In this document: piece after piece, positions 17,839 to 25,448 of the stretch
Layout of the letters: the number at the start of each line of letters is the position of its first letter
Numbering within the stretch: position 1 is the first letter of the stretch
Origin: Planctomycetota bacterium
GTDB taxonomy: Bacteria > Planctomycetota > Planctomycetia > Pirellulales > Pirellulaceae
Assembly (NCBI GenBank): GCA_024276655.1
Contig: JAJRWU010000106.1
Span: 1 to 42,515 of the forward strand
Length of the DNA stretch: 42,515 nt
Direction of reading: 5' to 3'
Notes under the pieces: generated by a model
The model's input: the letters and a program-made list of their open reading frames with translations, nothing else
Told to the model about the DNA's origin: nothing
Database searches by the model: none
Translations under genes and position numbers: made by a program

Positions 17839-19346
17839 AGACGGTCAATTGCCAGATACTCGTACTTGGCGGCGGCTTCGCCGGTTCGCTGCTGGCCATG
17901 ATTTTGAAACGCATCGGTTTTGACGCCGCGTTGTTCGACCGCGCCCAACATCCTCGCTTCGCGATTGGCGAATCGTCGACGCCCACCGCCAACATGGTGC
18001 TGGCCGCGCTCGCCCAGCGGTACGACTTACCGCGTCTGCTGCCGCTGGCGAAATTCGGCTCGTGGCAAGAAACGTATCCCCACCTAACCTGCGGCTGCAA
18101 ACGCGGCTTCAGTTACTTCGCCCATCAAAAAAACCGGCCTTTCGCCGCGGCGCCCAATCACGGTAATGCGCTGTTGGTCGCGGCCAGCAGCAGTCGAGAG
18201 CAAGCTGACACGCAGTGGTTGCGGGCCGATGTTGACGCCTTCCTGTTCGACGAAGCCGCCGCCTTGGGCGTACAAACCGAAGAGCAGGTCGAACTCAACG
18301 CCGCGCATTACGACGGCGCATGGCGGCTCGGCGGCGTGCAAAATGGAGAGCCGCTCGAAGTTCGCGCCCGGTTCGTGGTCGACGCCACGGGTCCCGCCGC
18401 TTGGCTGCCGCGAATGCTGGGAGTGGCCAAAGCAAACGTTCGTTTCCGAACCAACTCATGGGCGATCTATTCGCACTTCGACCACCTGCCGCCTTGGTCT
18501 GACATGCTCGACGCCGCTTCGCCCTCCACCCGCGCCGATCACCCCTTCCCCTGCGACGAAGCAGCCCAGCATCACTTGCTCGAAACCAGTTGGTTGTGGC
18601 GACTGCGTTTCCTCGACGGACGCACCAGCGCCGGCCTTGTATTTGATGGTCGTCGCCGCCAACCACCCAACGCTGCATCGGCCCAACAGTTGTGGCGGCG
18701 GACGCTCGCCGATTACCCCGCGCTGCAAGAGCAGTTTACCGAAGCCGCGTTGGCGGCCTCCCCGGGAAAACTCATTCTCAGCCCGCGTTTGCAGCGGCGT
18801 TTGCAGCAGGCCGTCGGCCCCGGCTGGGCGGCGTTGCCGCACACCGCTGGTTTTATCGATCCGCTGCACAGCACGGGTATCGCACATTCGCTCTGCGGCA
18901 TCGAACGGTTGGCGTCTATTCTGGAACAGCACTTTAGTAAAGATTCGCTGCCCTCGACGCTTTGCGGCTACCAGCGGGCGTTGTTCAGCGAATTGGCGAT
19001 GATCGACCATTTGGCGAGTAGCTGTTACGATGCATTGACTGATTTCAGACTGTTCGCCGCTTGCACGATGCTTTACTTCGCCGCCGCCACTTATTACGAA
19101 CAGACTCGCACCGCAGGAGGGCCAGTTCGCCAGTTCCTTTGTGCCGACGAACTGCCGTTGCGGCGGGCGGTCGCCAGGATTTCGCACGAAGCGAAGCGAC
19201 TTTCCGGCCAACATCGTGTGACGACGAACATGGCGGCGCGGTTTGAACAGTCTGTCGCGGAGGCAATTCGGCCCTATAATCGAGTGGGGTTATGCGACCC
19301 CGGCGCGATGAATAGGTATCGTCACACCATCGCCCCGCAGGAGTGA
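17835..19346 (+). CDS. FAD-dependent oxidoreductase of the flavin halogenase/monooxygenase type
   Basis: ATG 17835 overlaps the radical SAM stop (ATGA), giving 503 residues; the frame is open further upstream only by chance. The dinucleotide site is ILVLGGGFAGSLLA (GGGFAG at 12-17). FAIGESSTPTANMVL and VVDATGPAAWLP match the second and third blocks of flavin-dependent halogenases. The family's GWxWxIP motif appears only as SWLWRLRF (about residue 252). A lysine in CGCKRGFSYF lies where the halogenase lysine is expected. HTAGFIDPLHSTGIAHS fits the late FAD-contact region. It could be a halogenase, a hydroxylase or a reductase. Confidence 0.8.
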   Translation: MKTVNCQILVLGGGFAGSLLAMILKRIGFDAALFDRAQHPRFAIGESSTPTANMVLAALAQRYDLPRLLPLAKFGSWQETYPHLTCGCKRGFSYFAHQKNRPFAAAPNHGNALLVAASSSREQADTQWLRADVDAFLFDEAAALGVQTEEQVELNAAHYDGAWRLGGVQNGEPLEVRARFVVDATGPAAWLPRMLGVAKANVRFRTNSWAIYSHFDHLPPWSDMLDAASPSTRADHPFPCDEAAQHHLLETSWLWRLRFLDGRTSAGLVFDGRRRQPPNAASAQQLWRRTLADYPALQEQFTEAALAASPGKLILSPRLQRRLQQAVGPGWAALPHTAGFIDPLHSTGIAHSLCGIERLASILEQHFSKDSLPSTLCGYQRALFSELAMIDHLASSCYDALTDFRLFAACTMLYFAAATYYEQTRTAGGPVRQFLCADELPLRRAVARISHEAKRLSGQHRVTTNMAARFEQSVAEAIRPYNRVGLCDPGAMNRYRHTIAPQE

Positions 19347-19349
19347 CCG

Positions 19350-19450
19350 AGGAACAGTCCTGAATTTACATGCCGAATTAAAAGCCCGGCATTTTCAAAA
19401 TGCCGGGCTTTTCTGAACTACTACCGGTAACTTATTTCAGGACTATTCCT
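19350..19450. repeat. Complete copy of the GGAACAGTCC palindromic element
   Basis: The outer ends, AGGAACAGTCCTGAA (19350-19364) and TTCAGGACTATTCCT (19436-19450), are reverse complements with one mismatch. The centre is a perfect hairpin AAAAGCCCGGCATTTT-C-AAAATGCCGGGCTTTT (about 19380-19412). Between ends and hairpin lie ATTTACATGCCGAATT on the left and CTGAACTACTACCGGTAACTT on the right; each half recurs in other copies in this window. This copy defines the element as about 101 bp. It starts 4 bp after the halogenase-like gene and so can terminate that operon. Confidence 0.8.
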
Positions 19451-19467
19451 GAACGGAAAGGGCGATT

Positions 19468-21171
19468 GTGTCGAACAATCGAGAACCGCGTCGTGAAAGC
19501 GGCTCTTTCTACACGCCGCCCCGACTGGCCCGGCACGTGGTGGAAAACGCCGTGGCTATCTGGCGGCGTTTTCACCCCGACCACTCGTTGCACGATGCCC
19601 GCGTTTTGGATCCCGCCTGTGGCGATGGTGTGTTCTTACTGGAAGCGCTGCGTTTGAAGCTCCCCGGCATCTACGGCGTGGACGTCAATCCGCAAGCGGT
19701 GGCGGCGGCCCGGCGTGCTGTCTTGCCGTCGTTCCGTGCGGCCCACTCGGCGGCGGGAAAACAGCCAGCGCGGGAAACATCGGCGCGATTGCTCGATGCG
19801 AGCATCCTCACGGGCAACGCCCTTCTGGGCGCCGATTTCTCGCCTCCGCAACTGACGGAGCGCCCCTATGATTGGCGGCAATTCGACTGGCGCCAAGCCT
19901 TTCCCAAAGTGTTTACCGGCGCCCCCGCCCAAAGCGGTTTCGACATGCTGCTGGGCAACCCGCCGTACGTCGGCATGCGGCGTCTTTCTCAAGGACCGTT
20001 GGCGGCGGCGAAGCCGTATTGGTCGACGCGTTACCAGACAGCCCGCGGCGCGTACGATCTTTACGTGCTGTTCCTGGAGCAGGCGAATCGCTTGCTGCGG
20101 CCGGGCGGCGTGGGCGCGATGATCACGCCCAACAAAATCGGTTCGCTGCTCTACGCCCAAGCCTGCCGCGACATGTTGCTGCGGGAAACCTGTTTGGAAA
20201 GAATCGATGACTGCTCCAACTTGCAACTGTTCCCCGGCGTGAACGTGTACCCTTATGTATTGTATTGGCGCAAGGCGGCGCCCAGCCAGCAGCAGCATGT
20301 TGGCGTGTATGAGGCTGCGGCCGTTGGGCGGTTGCCGACCCGCCCGCGATGCCGCGTGTTGCAAGCAACCTTGCGGGCCAAAGGCGTGTTTGCACTCCAT
20401 GCGGAGACCGATTTGGAAGTCAGGACGCCCGTCGCGCCGTTGGCCGAACTGGCCACGCTGCGCTGTGGCGTGACAGGTTTTCAGGCCGCGAAAATCGGTG
20501 CTGCCTTGCGTGAGGCGTCTGAAGAAAACGGTTCCTCGCCCGACGAGAACGTCGATAAAAACGCCCAGCAGGAAGGCTGGGATTTCGTCGTCAGCGGTTC
20601 GATCAATCGGTATCACATCCGCCGGGGAAATGTGCGATTCCAGAAGCGACGTTACGCGCTGCCTCGGTTGCCATTCGATGCGCCCACGGTCAGTCCAGGC
20701 AAGCGAAAACTTTTCGATGACCCCAAAATCGTGTGCTCAGGCTTGACCAAACGCTTGCAGGCGGCTTGGTGCGAATCGCCCTTGGCGTTGGGCGTGCAAG
20801 TGTTTGCCGCGGCGAATTTGCAAGTCGACGCGTTTTATCTTTTAGGTTTGCTCAATTCCAAATTGCTAACGTTCCTTTTCCGGCAACGGCATGCTTCGAA
20901 ACAGTTGGCGGGCGGGTATGCGTCGGTCAACAAGGGGCAACTCGGCGAATTGCCGATTCGGCGCATCGACTTCAAAAACAATCTGGAAAAACAATGGCGC
21001 CAAACCATTATCGATTCCGCCCAGAAACTCCATCGGCGCGGCGGCGATAATATTCCCGGCGCCGCCAGCCAACATCTCGAACAGCAACTCGACGCGGCCG
21101 TCTATCGGCTTTATCAAATCACGGCCGACGAAATCGCCCGCATCGAAACCATGTGCCAGGAGTTGGTCTAG
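19468..21171 (+). CDS. N6-adenine DNA methyltransferase (TaqI/Eco57I-like), apparently solitary
   Basis: The 567-residue protein starts at GTG 19468 behind GGAAAGGG, and the N-terminus RESGSFYTPPRLARHVVENA is typical of this class. SAM-binding motif I is VLDPACGDGVFLLEA (about 47-60) and catalytic motif IV is MLLGNPPYVGM (NPPY at 164-167). A C-terminal target-recognition domain follows, with the usual LLGLLNSKLLTFLF and NKGQLGELPIRRI stretches. I see no PD-(D/E)xK nuclease motif and no restriction gene next to it. It is therefore probably an orphan methyltransferase or the remnant of a type IIG enzyme. The recognition site is not predictable. Confidence 0.9.
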   Translation: MSNNREPRRESGSFYTPPRLARHVVENAVAIWRRFHPDHSLHDARVLDPACGDGVFLLEALRLKLPGIYGVDVNPQAVAAARRAVLPSFRAAHSAAGKQPARETSARLLDASILTGNALLGADFSPPQLTERPYDWRQFDWRQAFPKVFTGAPAQSGFDMLLGNPPYVGMRRLSQGPLAAAKPYWSTRYQTARGAYDLYVLFLEQANRLLRPGGVGAMITPNKIGSLLYAQACRDMLLRETCLERIDDCSNLQLFPGVNVYPYVLYWRKAAPSQQQHVGVYEAAAVGRLPTRPRCRVLQATLRAKGVFALHAETDLEVRTPVAPLAELATLRCGVTGFQAAKIGAALREASEENGSSPDENVDKNAQQEGWDFVVSGSINRYHIRRGNVRFQKRRYALPRLPFDAPTVSPGKRKLFDDPKIVCSGLTKRLQAAWCESPLALGVQVFAAANLQVDAFYLLGLLNSKLLTFLFRQRHASKQLAGGYASVNKGQLGELPIRRIDFKNNLEKQWRQTIIDSAQKLHRRGGDNIPGAASQHLEQQLDAAVYRLYQITADEIARIETMCQELV

Positions 21172-21278
21172 CGGCCGATCGCGAACGGTGCTAGAGTTCG
21201 CGGCTGCTAATCTTGGCTATTTCTCTATTCTTGAAGGCTCGGCCGGAGGTCGAGCGGCGTTTACCCAAGGAGGGACTC

Positions 21279-22277
21279 GTGAAAAAGTCAGCTGGTCTTG
21301 TGTTGCTTGCGCTCGTTTCAGCCGCAGGTTGGTTCTTCTTCCAGAATTTCGAGATCAAGGGCCTCGGCAACCTGCAAGTCGGCGCTCGCGAGAAAATTCC
21401 GAGCGAAACCGAGCCGCAAGGCGCCCTGGCCAGCAACGCCAATGGCGTGATTCGCGTGGCCTCATTCAACATTCAAGTTTTTGGACAAAGCAAACTCAAC
21501 AAGCCGGTCGTGATGGACCGGCTCGCGCAAATAGTTCGTCAGTTCGATATTGTGGCTGTCCAGGAAGTGCGGTCGAAGAATCAAGACGTTCTGCCGAGAT
21601 TTATCGATCTGATCAACGCCGGCGGGCGCCGCTACGACTACGTGATCAGCGAGCGGCTGGGGCGAACGGTCAGCAAGGAACAATACGCGTACATCTTCGA
21701 CACGCAAAAGGTTGAAGTCGATCGCAACCAGTGTTATGTCGTGGCCGATCCCAATGATGTCATCCATCGCGAACCGTATGTGGGTTGGTTTCGCGTGCGA
21801 GGACCGCCGCCAGAACAAGCCTGGACGTTCTCGCTGGTCAACATTCACACCGACCCCGACGAAGTTAAAGATGAAATCAAGTACCTCGACGCGATCTATC
21901 GTGAAGTGCGCGACGACGGCCGCAACGAAGACGACGTGATCATTCTCGGCGATTTCAACATCGACGACCGAGGCCTCATTCCACAGGTGCAAAGCGCGGG
22001 CCTCACTCCCACGATTTCGGGCGTGGCCACAAATACACGGGGCACGAAACTCTACGACAATTTGGTTTTTTCCACCAAGGCGACCAGCGAGTTCACCGGC
22101 CGCTCAGGCGTTTATGACTTCCTGCGGGAATTCAATCTACCGCTGCCCGAAGCGATTGAAATTTCGGATCACCTTCCCGTATGGGCCGAATTCAGCGTCT
22201 TTGAAGGCGGGCAACCCGGCAGAGTTGCAACTGTGCCCCCGACGCCCAGCGTTGATAAGGCGAGCGCCAGAAAATAA
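21279..22277 (+). CDS. Membrane-anchored endonuclease/exonuclease/phosphatase (EEP) family protein
   Basis: The GTG at 21279 follows AAGGAGGG, an excellent ribosome binding site, which decides the start and gives 332 residues. The N-terminus is a membrane anchor (KKSAGLVLLALVSAAGWFFF). The DNase-I-like fold shows every core motif: RVASFNIQVFG (Asn), VAVQEVRS (catalytic Glu), LVNIHTDPDE, VIILGDFNIDD (Asp/Asn) and ISDHLPVWAEF (His). Residue spacing fits DNase-I-like nucleases, but the fold also hosts phosphodiesterases. The C-terminal 25 residues are a Pro/Ser-rich tail. It probably acts outside the cytoplasm. It begins 107 bp after the methyltransferase. Confidence 0.9.
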   Translation: MKKSAGLVLLALVSAAGWFFFQNFEIKGLGNLQVGAREKIPSETEPQGALASNANGVIRVASFNIQVFGQSKLNKPVVMDRLAQIVRQFDIVAVQEVRSKNQDVLPRFIDLINAGGRRYDYVISERLGRTVSKEQYAYIFDTQKVEVDRNQCYVVADPNDVIHREPYVGWFRVRGPPPEQAWTFSLVNIHTDPDEVKDEIKYLDAIYREVRDDGRNEDDVIILGDFNIDDRGLIPQVQSAGLTPTISGVATNTRGTKLYDNLVFSTKATSEFTGRSGVYDFLREFNLPLPEAIEISDHLPVWAEFSVFEGGQPGRVATVPPTPSVDKASARK

Positions 22278-22333
22278 CTTACCCGCACGCAGTGGGAGTC
22301 CGTAAGTTTTTTTTGGGTTCCCACCCACGCGGG
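22277..22333. terminator. Candidate terminator/REP-like repeat after the EEP gene
   Basis: ACTTAC (22277-22282) pairs with GTAAGT (22302-22307), which is followed by a T-run to 22314. A partly complementary CCCGC and GCGGGAATGAC extend the structure to 22333, resembling widespread GCGGGAATGAC intergenic repeats. The inner stem is weak, so termination is only likely. Confidence 0.4.
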
Positions 22334-22443
22334 AATGACCGTTTACTGATTCACTCGCTTGCGCTTCGTGCTTGTATTAGGTAAATTTCATCTGCCGCTC
22401 GCCTTAAAGCACCAGGCGAACTGTAAATTGCGGCGTTGCCAAG

Positions 22444-23175
22444 CTAATTCACCGTCCGTAACGACTTTCGGATTTCCTTGATGTGCGCAATATCGCCGGA
22501 TTTCACGTTGACGTCCGGGCGGATTTCAATCCGGCGAATCCACTGCCGTTCGCCGTCAGGCAACCATGTGAGTTTGTACGGTCCGGAAGCGACGTCCTCG
22601 ATACGGTAAATGCCGTCGCTGTCGGTCGTGCCGACGGTAGGCGCGACCGAGCCATCTACCCGATAACCGCTCCAATCCTTTTTCAGCGGCAATAGCGCAA
22701 CCCTGCAATTGGCAACCGGACGGCCCTTGTGGGACAAACGGCCATACACCTCGCCTCCAGGCGGCGCGTAAGGCTTCGGAGCGGGTTCGTCGCCGGTCTT
22801 TTCCAGTCGTAACTGCTGACCATTGAAGTTGATAATGATCTGCCCGCCGACGTCTTGCCAGGTGCCATCAACCGCCTGGGCATTCAGGGCGTTTGGCCGT
22901 TGCTGCGGCCTAATTGGCGGCAGGCGTCGGATTTGAGACGCGAACGAACCAGAGACAGGAGGCTGGCTGCGCATCGCCAACCTATCGTGGCGTTCTAAAG
23001 GATTCGCCGCACGCATTTCGTTCGAATGTCTGGCCCCGGCGGCGTATGGCCGCATGGCCGAAACTGGCGGCGGCAAGTAGGTCGTCTGTCTGTTTTGCGC
23101 GAAAAGGGAATCGGCGCCGCCAACGAAGGCGGCGACAGACCAGAAGGCAATCCAGAACGTTCGTTGCGTAATCAC
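22444..23175 (-). CDS. Secreted protein with a carboxypeptidase-regulatory-like (Ig-like) domain
   Basis: GTG 23175 follows GAGGGGAG 5 nt upstream, which favours it over a longer frame; the product is 243 residues. The N-terminus is a signal peptide (TFWIAFWSVAAFVGGADS, then LFAQ). After a Pro/Arg-rich region comes TWQDVGGQIIINFNGQ. The C-terminal about 100 residues (GEVYGRLSHKGRPVANCRVA, then DSDGIYRIEDVASGPYKLTW) show the beta-sandwich pattern typical of planctomycete exported proteins with carboxypeptidase-regulatory domains. It probably has a structural or binding role on the cell surface. It stands alone between gene-free stretches. Confidence 0.8.
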   Translation of the reverse strand: MITQRTFWIAFWSVAAFVGGADSLFAQNRQTTYLPPPVSAMRPYAAGARHSNEMRAANPLERHDRLAMRSQPPVSGSFASQIRRLPPIRPQQRPNALNAQAVDGTWQDVGGQIIINFNGQQLRLEKTGDEPAPKPYAPPGGEVYGRLSHKGRPVANCRVALLPLKKDWSGYRVDGSVAPTVGTTDSDGIYRIEDVASGPYKLTWLPDGERQWIRRIEIRPDVNVKSGDIAHIKEIRKSLRTVN

Positions 23176-23561
23176 GCCACTCCCCTCAAAATACCACGTT
23201 TCCGTCTGTACGGTGTCTTCAGAAGTGGTATCGACACCTCGCCCCATGCACATTTAGTAAATGAACGCCCCAAGTAAGCGCCCGCCAGAGCCATCGCCGG
23301 CCAAAATTGAAAAAGCGAGTGGCCATGAGAACGCCTGACAACAGACGCCAATACCTACGGAGGACACAAACTCTTACTGCTTCAAGAATGACGAGTCATC
23401 TTGTGTCGCCATAAGAGATTGCGCAACATCTCCAAAAAAGAAGCCCGGCATTTTGAAAATGCCGGGCTTCTTTGAGCTACAACCGGGAACGTATTTCGGG
23501 ACTGTTTCTTAACGGAACGCCGACCTTCGTCGACGCGTAAAAGGCAGCCCTTCGAAGCGTC
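23176..23561. other. Gene-free region with a repeat half-copy
   Basis: No ORF of protein character is present. It holds the promoter side of the leftward gene ending at 22444 and the element half-copy at 23437-23512. Nothing else was recognised between 23176 and 23436. Confidence 0.4.
23437..23512. repeat. Right half-copy of the GGAACAGTCC element with perfect hairpin
   Basis: AAAGAAGCCCGGCATTTT (23437-23454) and its perfect complement (23456-23473) enclose one G. The right flank GAGCTACAACCGGGAAC, then GTATTTCGGGACTGTTTC matches the right half of the copy at 19350-19450. The left half is absent. It sits about 50 bp downstream of the TadG-like gene's stop and can end that transcript, since the hairpin has T-runs on both strands. 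Confidence 0.72.
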
Positions 23562-25394
23562 CTATTTCACGAGTTCGGCCAAGGTGACAGTCCTACCGCC
23601 GGCGCCGCTTGGCGTCGCGCCGCCCCATGACGCCACAGCTCGGCGCGTCGTGATGGTTCCCATCACGTAACGCACGGTCGTTTTCTCACCCGGCTCATCG
23701 GGATCATCCACTTCCATTTCGACCACCCTGTCGAGGTGCACGGAAACGAAGTCCGCGATACGGATCTTACCCGTTAATTCGCCGTTAAGGTCGCGGCTTT
23801 CGGGAATCGTCTCGACGATAGGCATCACGATGTCCCGGGCAGGATCGTAATACGGCAGGTCGAGCCGTTGTTGTAGCGCTTCTTCAAAACTGCCTCCGTT
23901 GGTCCCGCCATTGAAGACACGAGCCTCGTCGCCAACCTTCAGGCTGACTGGATCGTCATCGCCATTGAGTATGCTCGCCACGTCGTTTTCGGTAGCGCCC
24001 TCGCCATAGGAATCGATTTCGAGCGTGAGGTGTGCCGAAAGATGTTCGCCTTCTCCGAAGACGGCGACCACGACCTCATCTCCAACTTTAAAGTATTCGC
24101 CGTTCTCGGGAGACGACGGACCGTATTCAGCACACTGAGTGCTGAAATCTTCATCGTCTTCGTCGTGATCTTCGTCATCATCTTCGTCGTGATCTTCGTC
24201 GTCATCTTCGTCGTCATCTTCGTCGTCATCTTCGTCGTCATCTTCGTCGTCATCTTCGTCGTCATCTTCGTCGTCATCTTCGTCATCATCTTCGTCGTCA
24301 TCTTCGTCGTCATCTTCGTCATCATCCTCGTCGTCATCCTCGTCGTCATCCTCGTCGTCATCCTCGTCGTGATCTTCGTCGTGATCTTCGTCATCATCTT
24401 CGTCATCATCTTCGTCGTCATCTTCGTCGTCATCTTCGTCATCATCTTCGTCATCATCTTCGTCATCATCTTCGTCGTCATCTTCGTCATCATCTTCGTC
24501 GTCATCTTCGTCATCATCTTCGTCATCATCTTCGTCATCATCTTCGTCGTCATCTTCGTCGTCATCTTCGTCGTCATCTTCGTCGTCATCTTCGTCGTCA
24601 TCTTCGTCATCATCTTCGTCATCATCTTCGTCGTCATCTTCGTCGTCATCTTCGTCGTCATCTTCGTCGTCATCTTCGTCGTCATCTTCGTCGTCATCTT
24701 CGTCGTCATCTTCGTCATCATCTTCGTCATCATCTTCGTCATCATCTTCGTCGTCATCTTCGTCATCATCGTCGTCGTCTTCGTCGTTGCATAAATCACT
24801 CAAGTTGCTGTCGGGGTCGATCGGACCGAAGCCCGGTGCTCGCAGCGCCAGAGGCATCCCCTCTGCTGCGGAACTGGGAGAAATGGTAGCCGTCGCGGCG
24901 GTCTTAAGCGGCACCTCTTTCACGCCGAAGATTTTCATGAAATACGTGCCCACGCTATCAGTGTTTTTGCCGTCGCGGCGAACAAGCACTTGCACGGCAT
25001 TCGGAGCGCCTTCACTTGCCGCGAACGTTTCGGACGCAGGATCCCATTTACCAAACACGATGTCTTCGGGCACCAGCACACTTCCCTTGTTTGGCAAATT
25101 CTCATTGGCGAACCCAGCCGCCCATGCCTGGGCGTTGGTTCTGGTCGCCTCCGTATTCACATTTCCGATACGCATCGCCGCCGCCAACGCCGCCGCATCG
25201 GCGGCGCTCTGCATGCGCGACTTGGATGCGTGCATGTAGCCGTAGTCGACCGTCATGGCGGTGAGCATACAGAGCATGACCACCATCAGGAGTGACGCCA
25301 TTAAGGCGGATCCGCGTCGCTGTCGCCGTTTTAATCGATGCGTGCTCATGGGTTGATTTTCTTCGTGGGTTGAGATGGCGCCGGGCTGAAACAT
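23562..25394 (-). CDS. TadG-like pilus assembly protein with a 213-residue Asp/Glu tract
   Basis: The 610-residue protein starts at ATG 25394 with GGAG 11 nt upstream, or at ATG 25349 (MSTHRLKRR). Residues about 25-75 are a TadG/TadE-type N-terminus: basic RRQRRGSALMASL, one membrane segment, then DYGYMHASKSRMQSAADAAA, typical of Flp-pilus-associated proteins. Residues 204-416 are almost only Asp and Glu in the four-residue rhythm DDED with four His. A folded C-terminal domain of about 190 residues follows (VGDEVVVAVFGEGEHLSAHL). The tract should be disordered and bind divalent cations. The upstream TadE-like gene is 54 bp away, so the two are probably cotranscribed. Confidence 0.85.
   Translation of the reverse strand: MFQPGAISTHEENQPMSTHRLKRRQRRGSALMASLLMVVMLCMLTAMTVDYGYMHASKSRMQSAADAAALAAAMRIGNVNTEATRTNAQAWAAGFANENLPNKGSVLVPEDIVFGKWDPASETFAASEGAPNAVQVLVRRDGKNTDSVGTYFMKIFGVKEVPLKTAATATISPSSAAEGMPLALRAPGFGPIDPDSNLSDLCNDEDDDDDDEDDDEDDDEDDDEDDDEDDDEDDDEDDDEDDDEDDDEDDDEDDDEDDDEDDDEDDDEDDDEDDDEDDDEDDDEDDDEDDDEDDDEDDDEDDDEDDDEDDDEDDDEDDDEDDDEDDDEDDDEDDDEDHDEDHDEDDDEDDDEDDDEDDDEDDDEDDDEDDDEDDDEDDDEDDDEDDDEDDDEDDDEDDDEDHDEDDDEDHDEDDEDFSTQCAEYGPSSPENGEYFKVGDEVVVAVFGEGEHLSAHLTLEIDSYGEGATENDVASILNGDDDPVSLKVGDEARVFNGGTNGGSFEEALQQRLDLPYYDPARDIVMPIVETIPESRDLNGELTGKIRIADFVSVHLDRVVEMEVDDPDEPGEKTTVRYVMGTITTRRAVASWGGATPSGAGGRTVTLAELVK
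24147..24785 (-). repeat. 12-bp tandem repeat (minisatellite) encoding the acidic tract
   Basis: About 53 units of a 12-bp motif, read on the coding strand as GATGACGACGAA with GAT/GAC alternation, fill 639 bp. Units differ mainly at third codon positions and in a few CAC (His) codons. This pattern means selection for D/E is stronger than DNA homogenisation. The other frames remain open as (MTKMTTK)n and, on the plus strand, as (VIFVVIF)n; neither is taken as a gene. Confidence 0.92.
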
Positions 25395-25448
25395 GATTGA
25401 TTATTCTCCAGGACCCGGCAGTTCTTGGACACCGCCTACCTACTCGCT

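Noticed and set aside
19468-22277. Restriction-modification system formed by the methyltransferase and the EEP protein
   Set aside because: The EEP protein has a membrane anchor and DNase-I-like fold, unlike restriction endonucleases, and is exported.
24147-24785. CRISPR-like array
   Set aside because: The tandem repeats have a 12-bp period with no spacers and encode the acidic tract of a TadG-like protein.
24030-24794. Rightward membrane protein made of (VIFVVIF) repeats
   Set aside because: It is the plus-strand shadow of the acidic tract; it has no signal, start site or similarity of its own.
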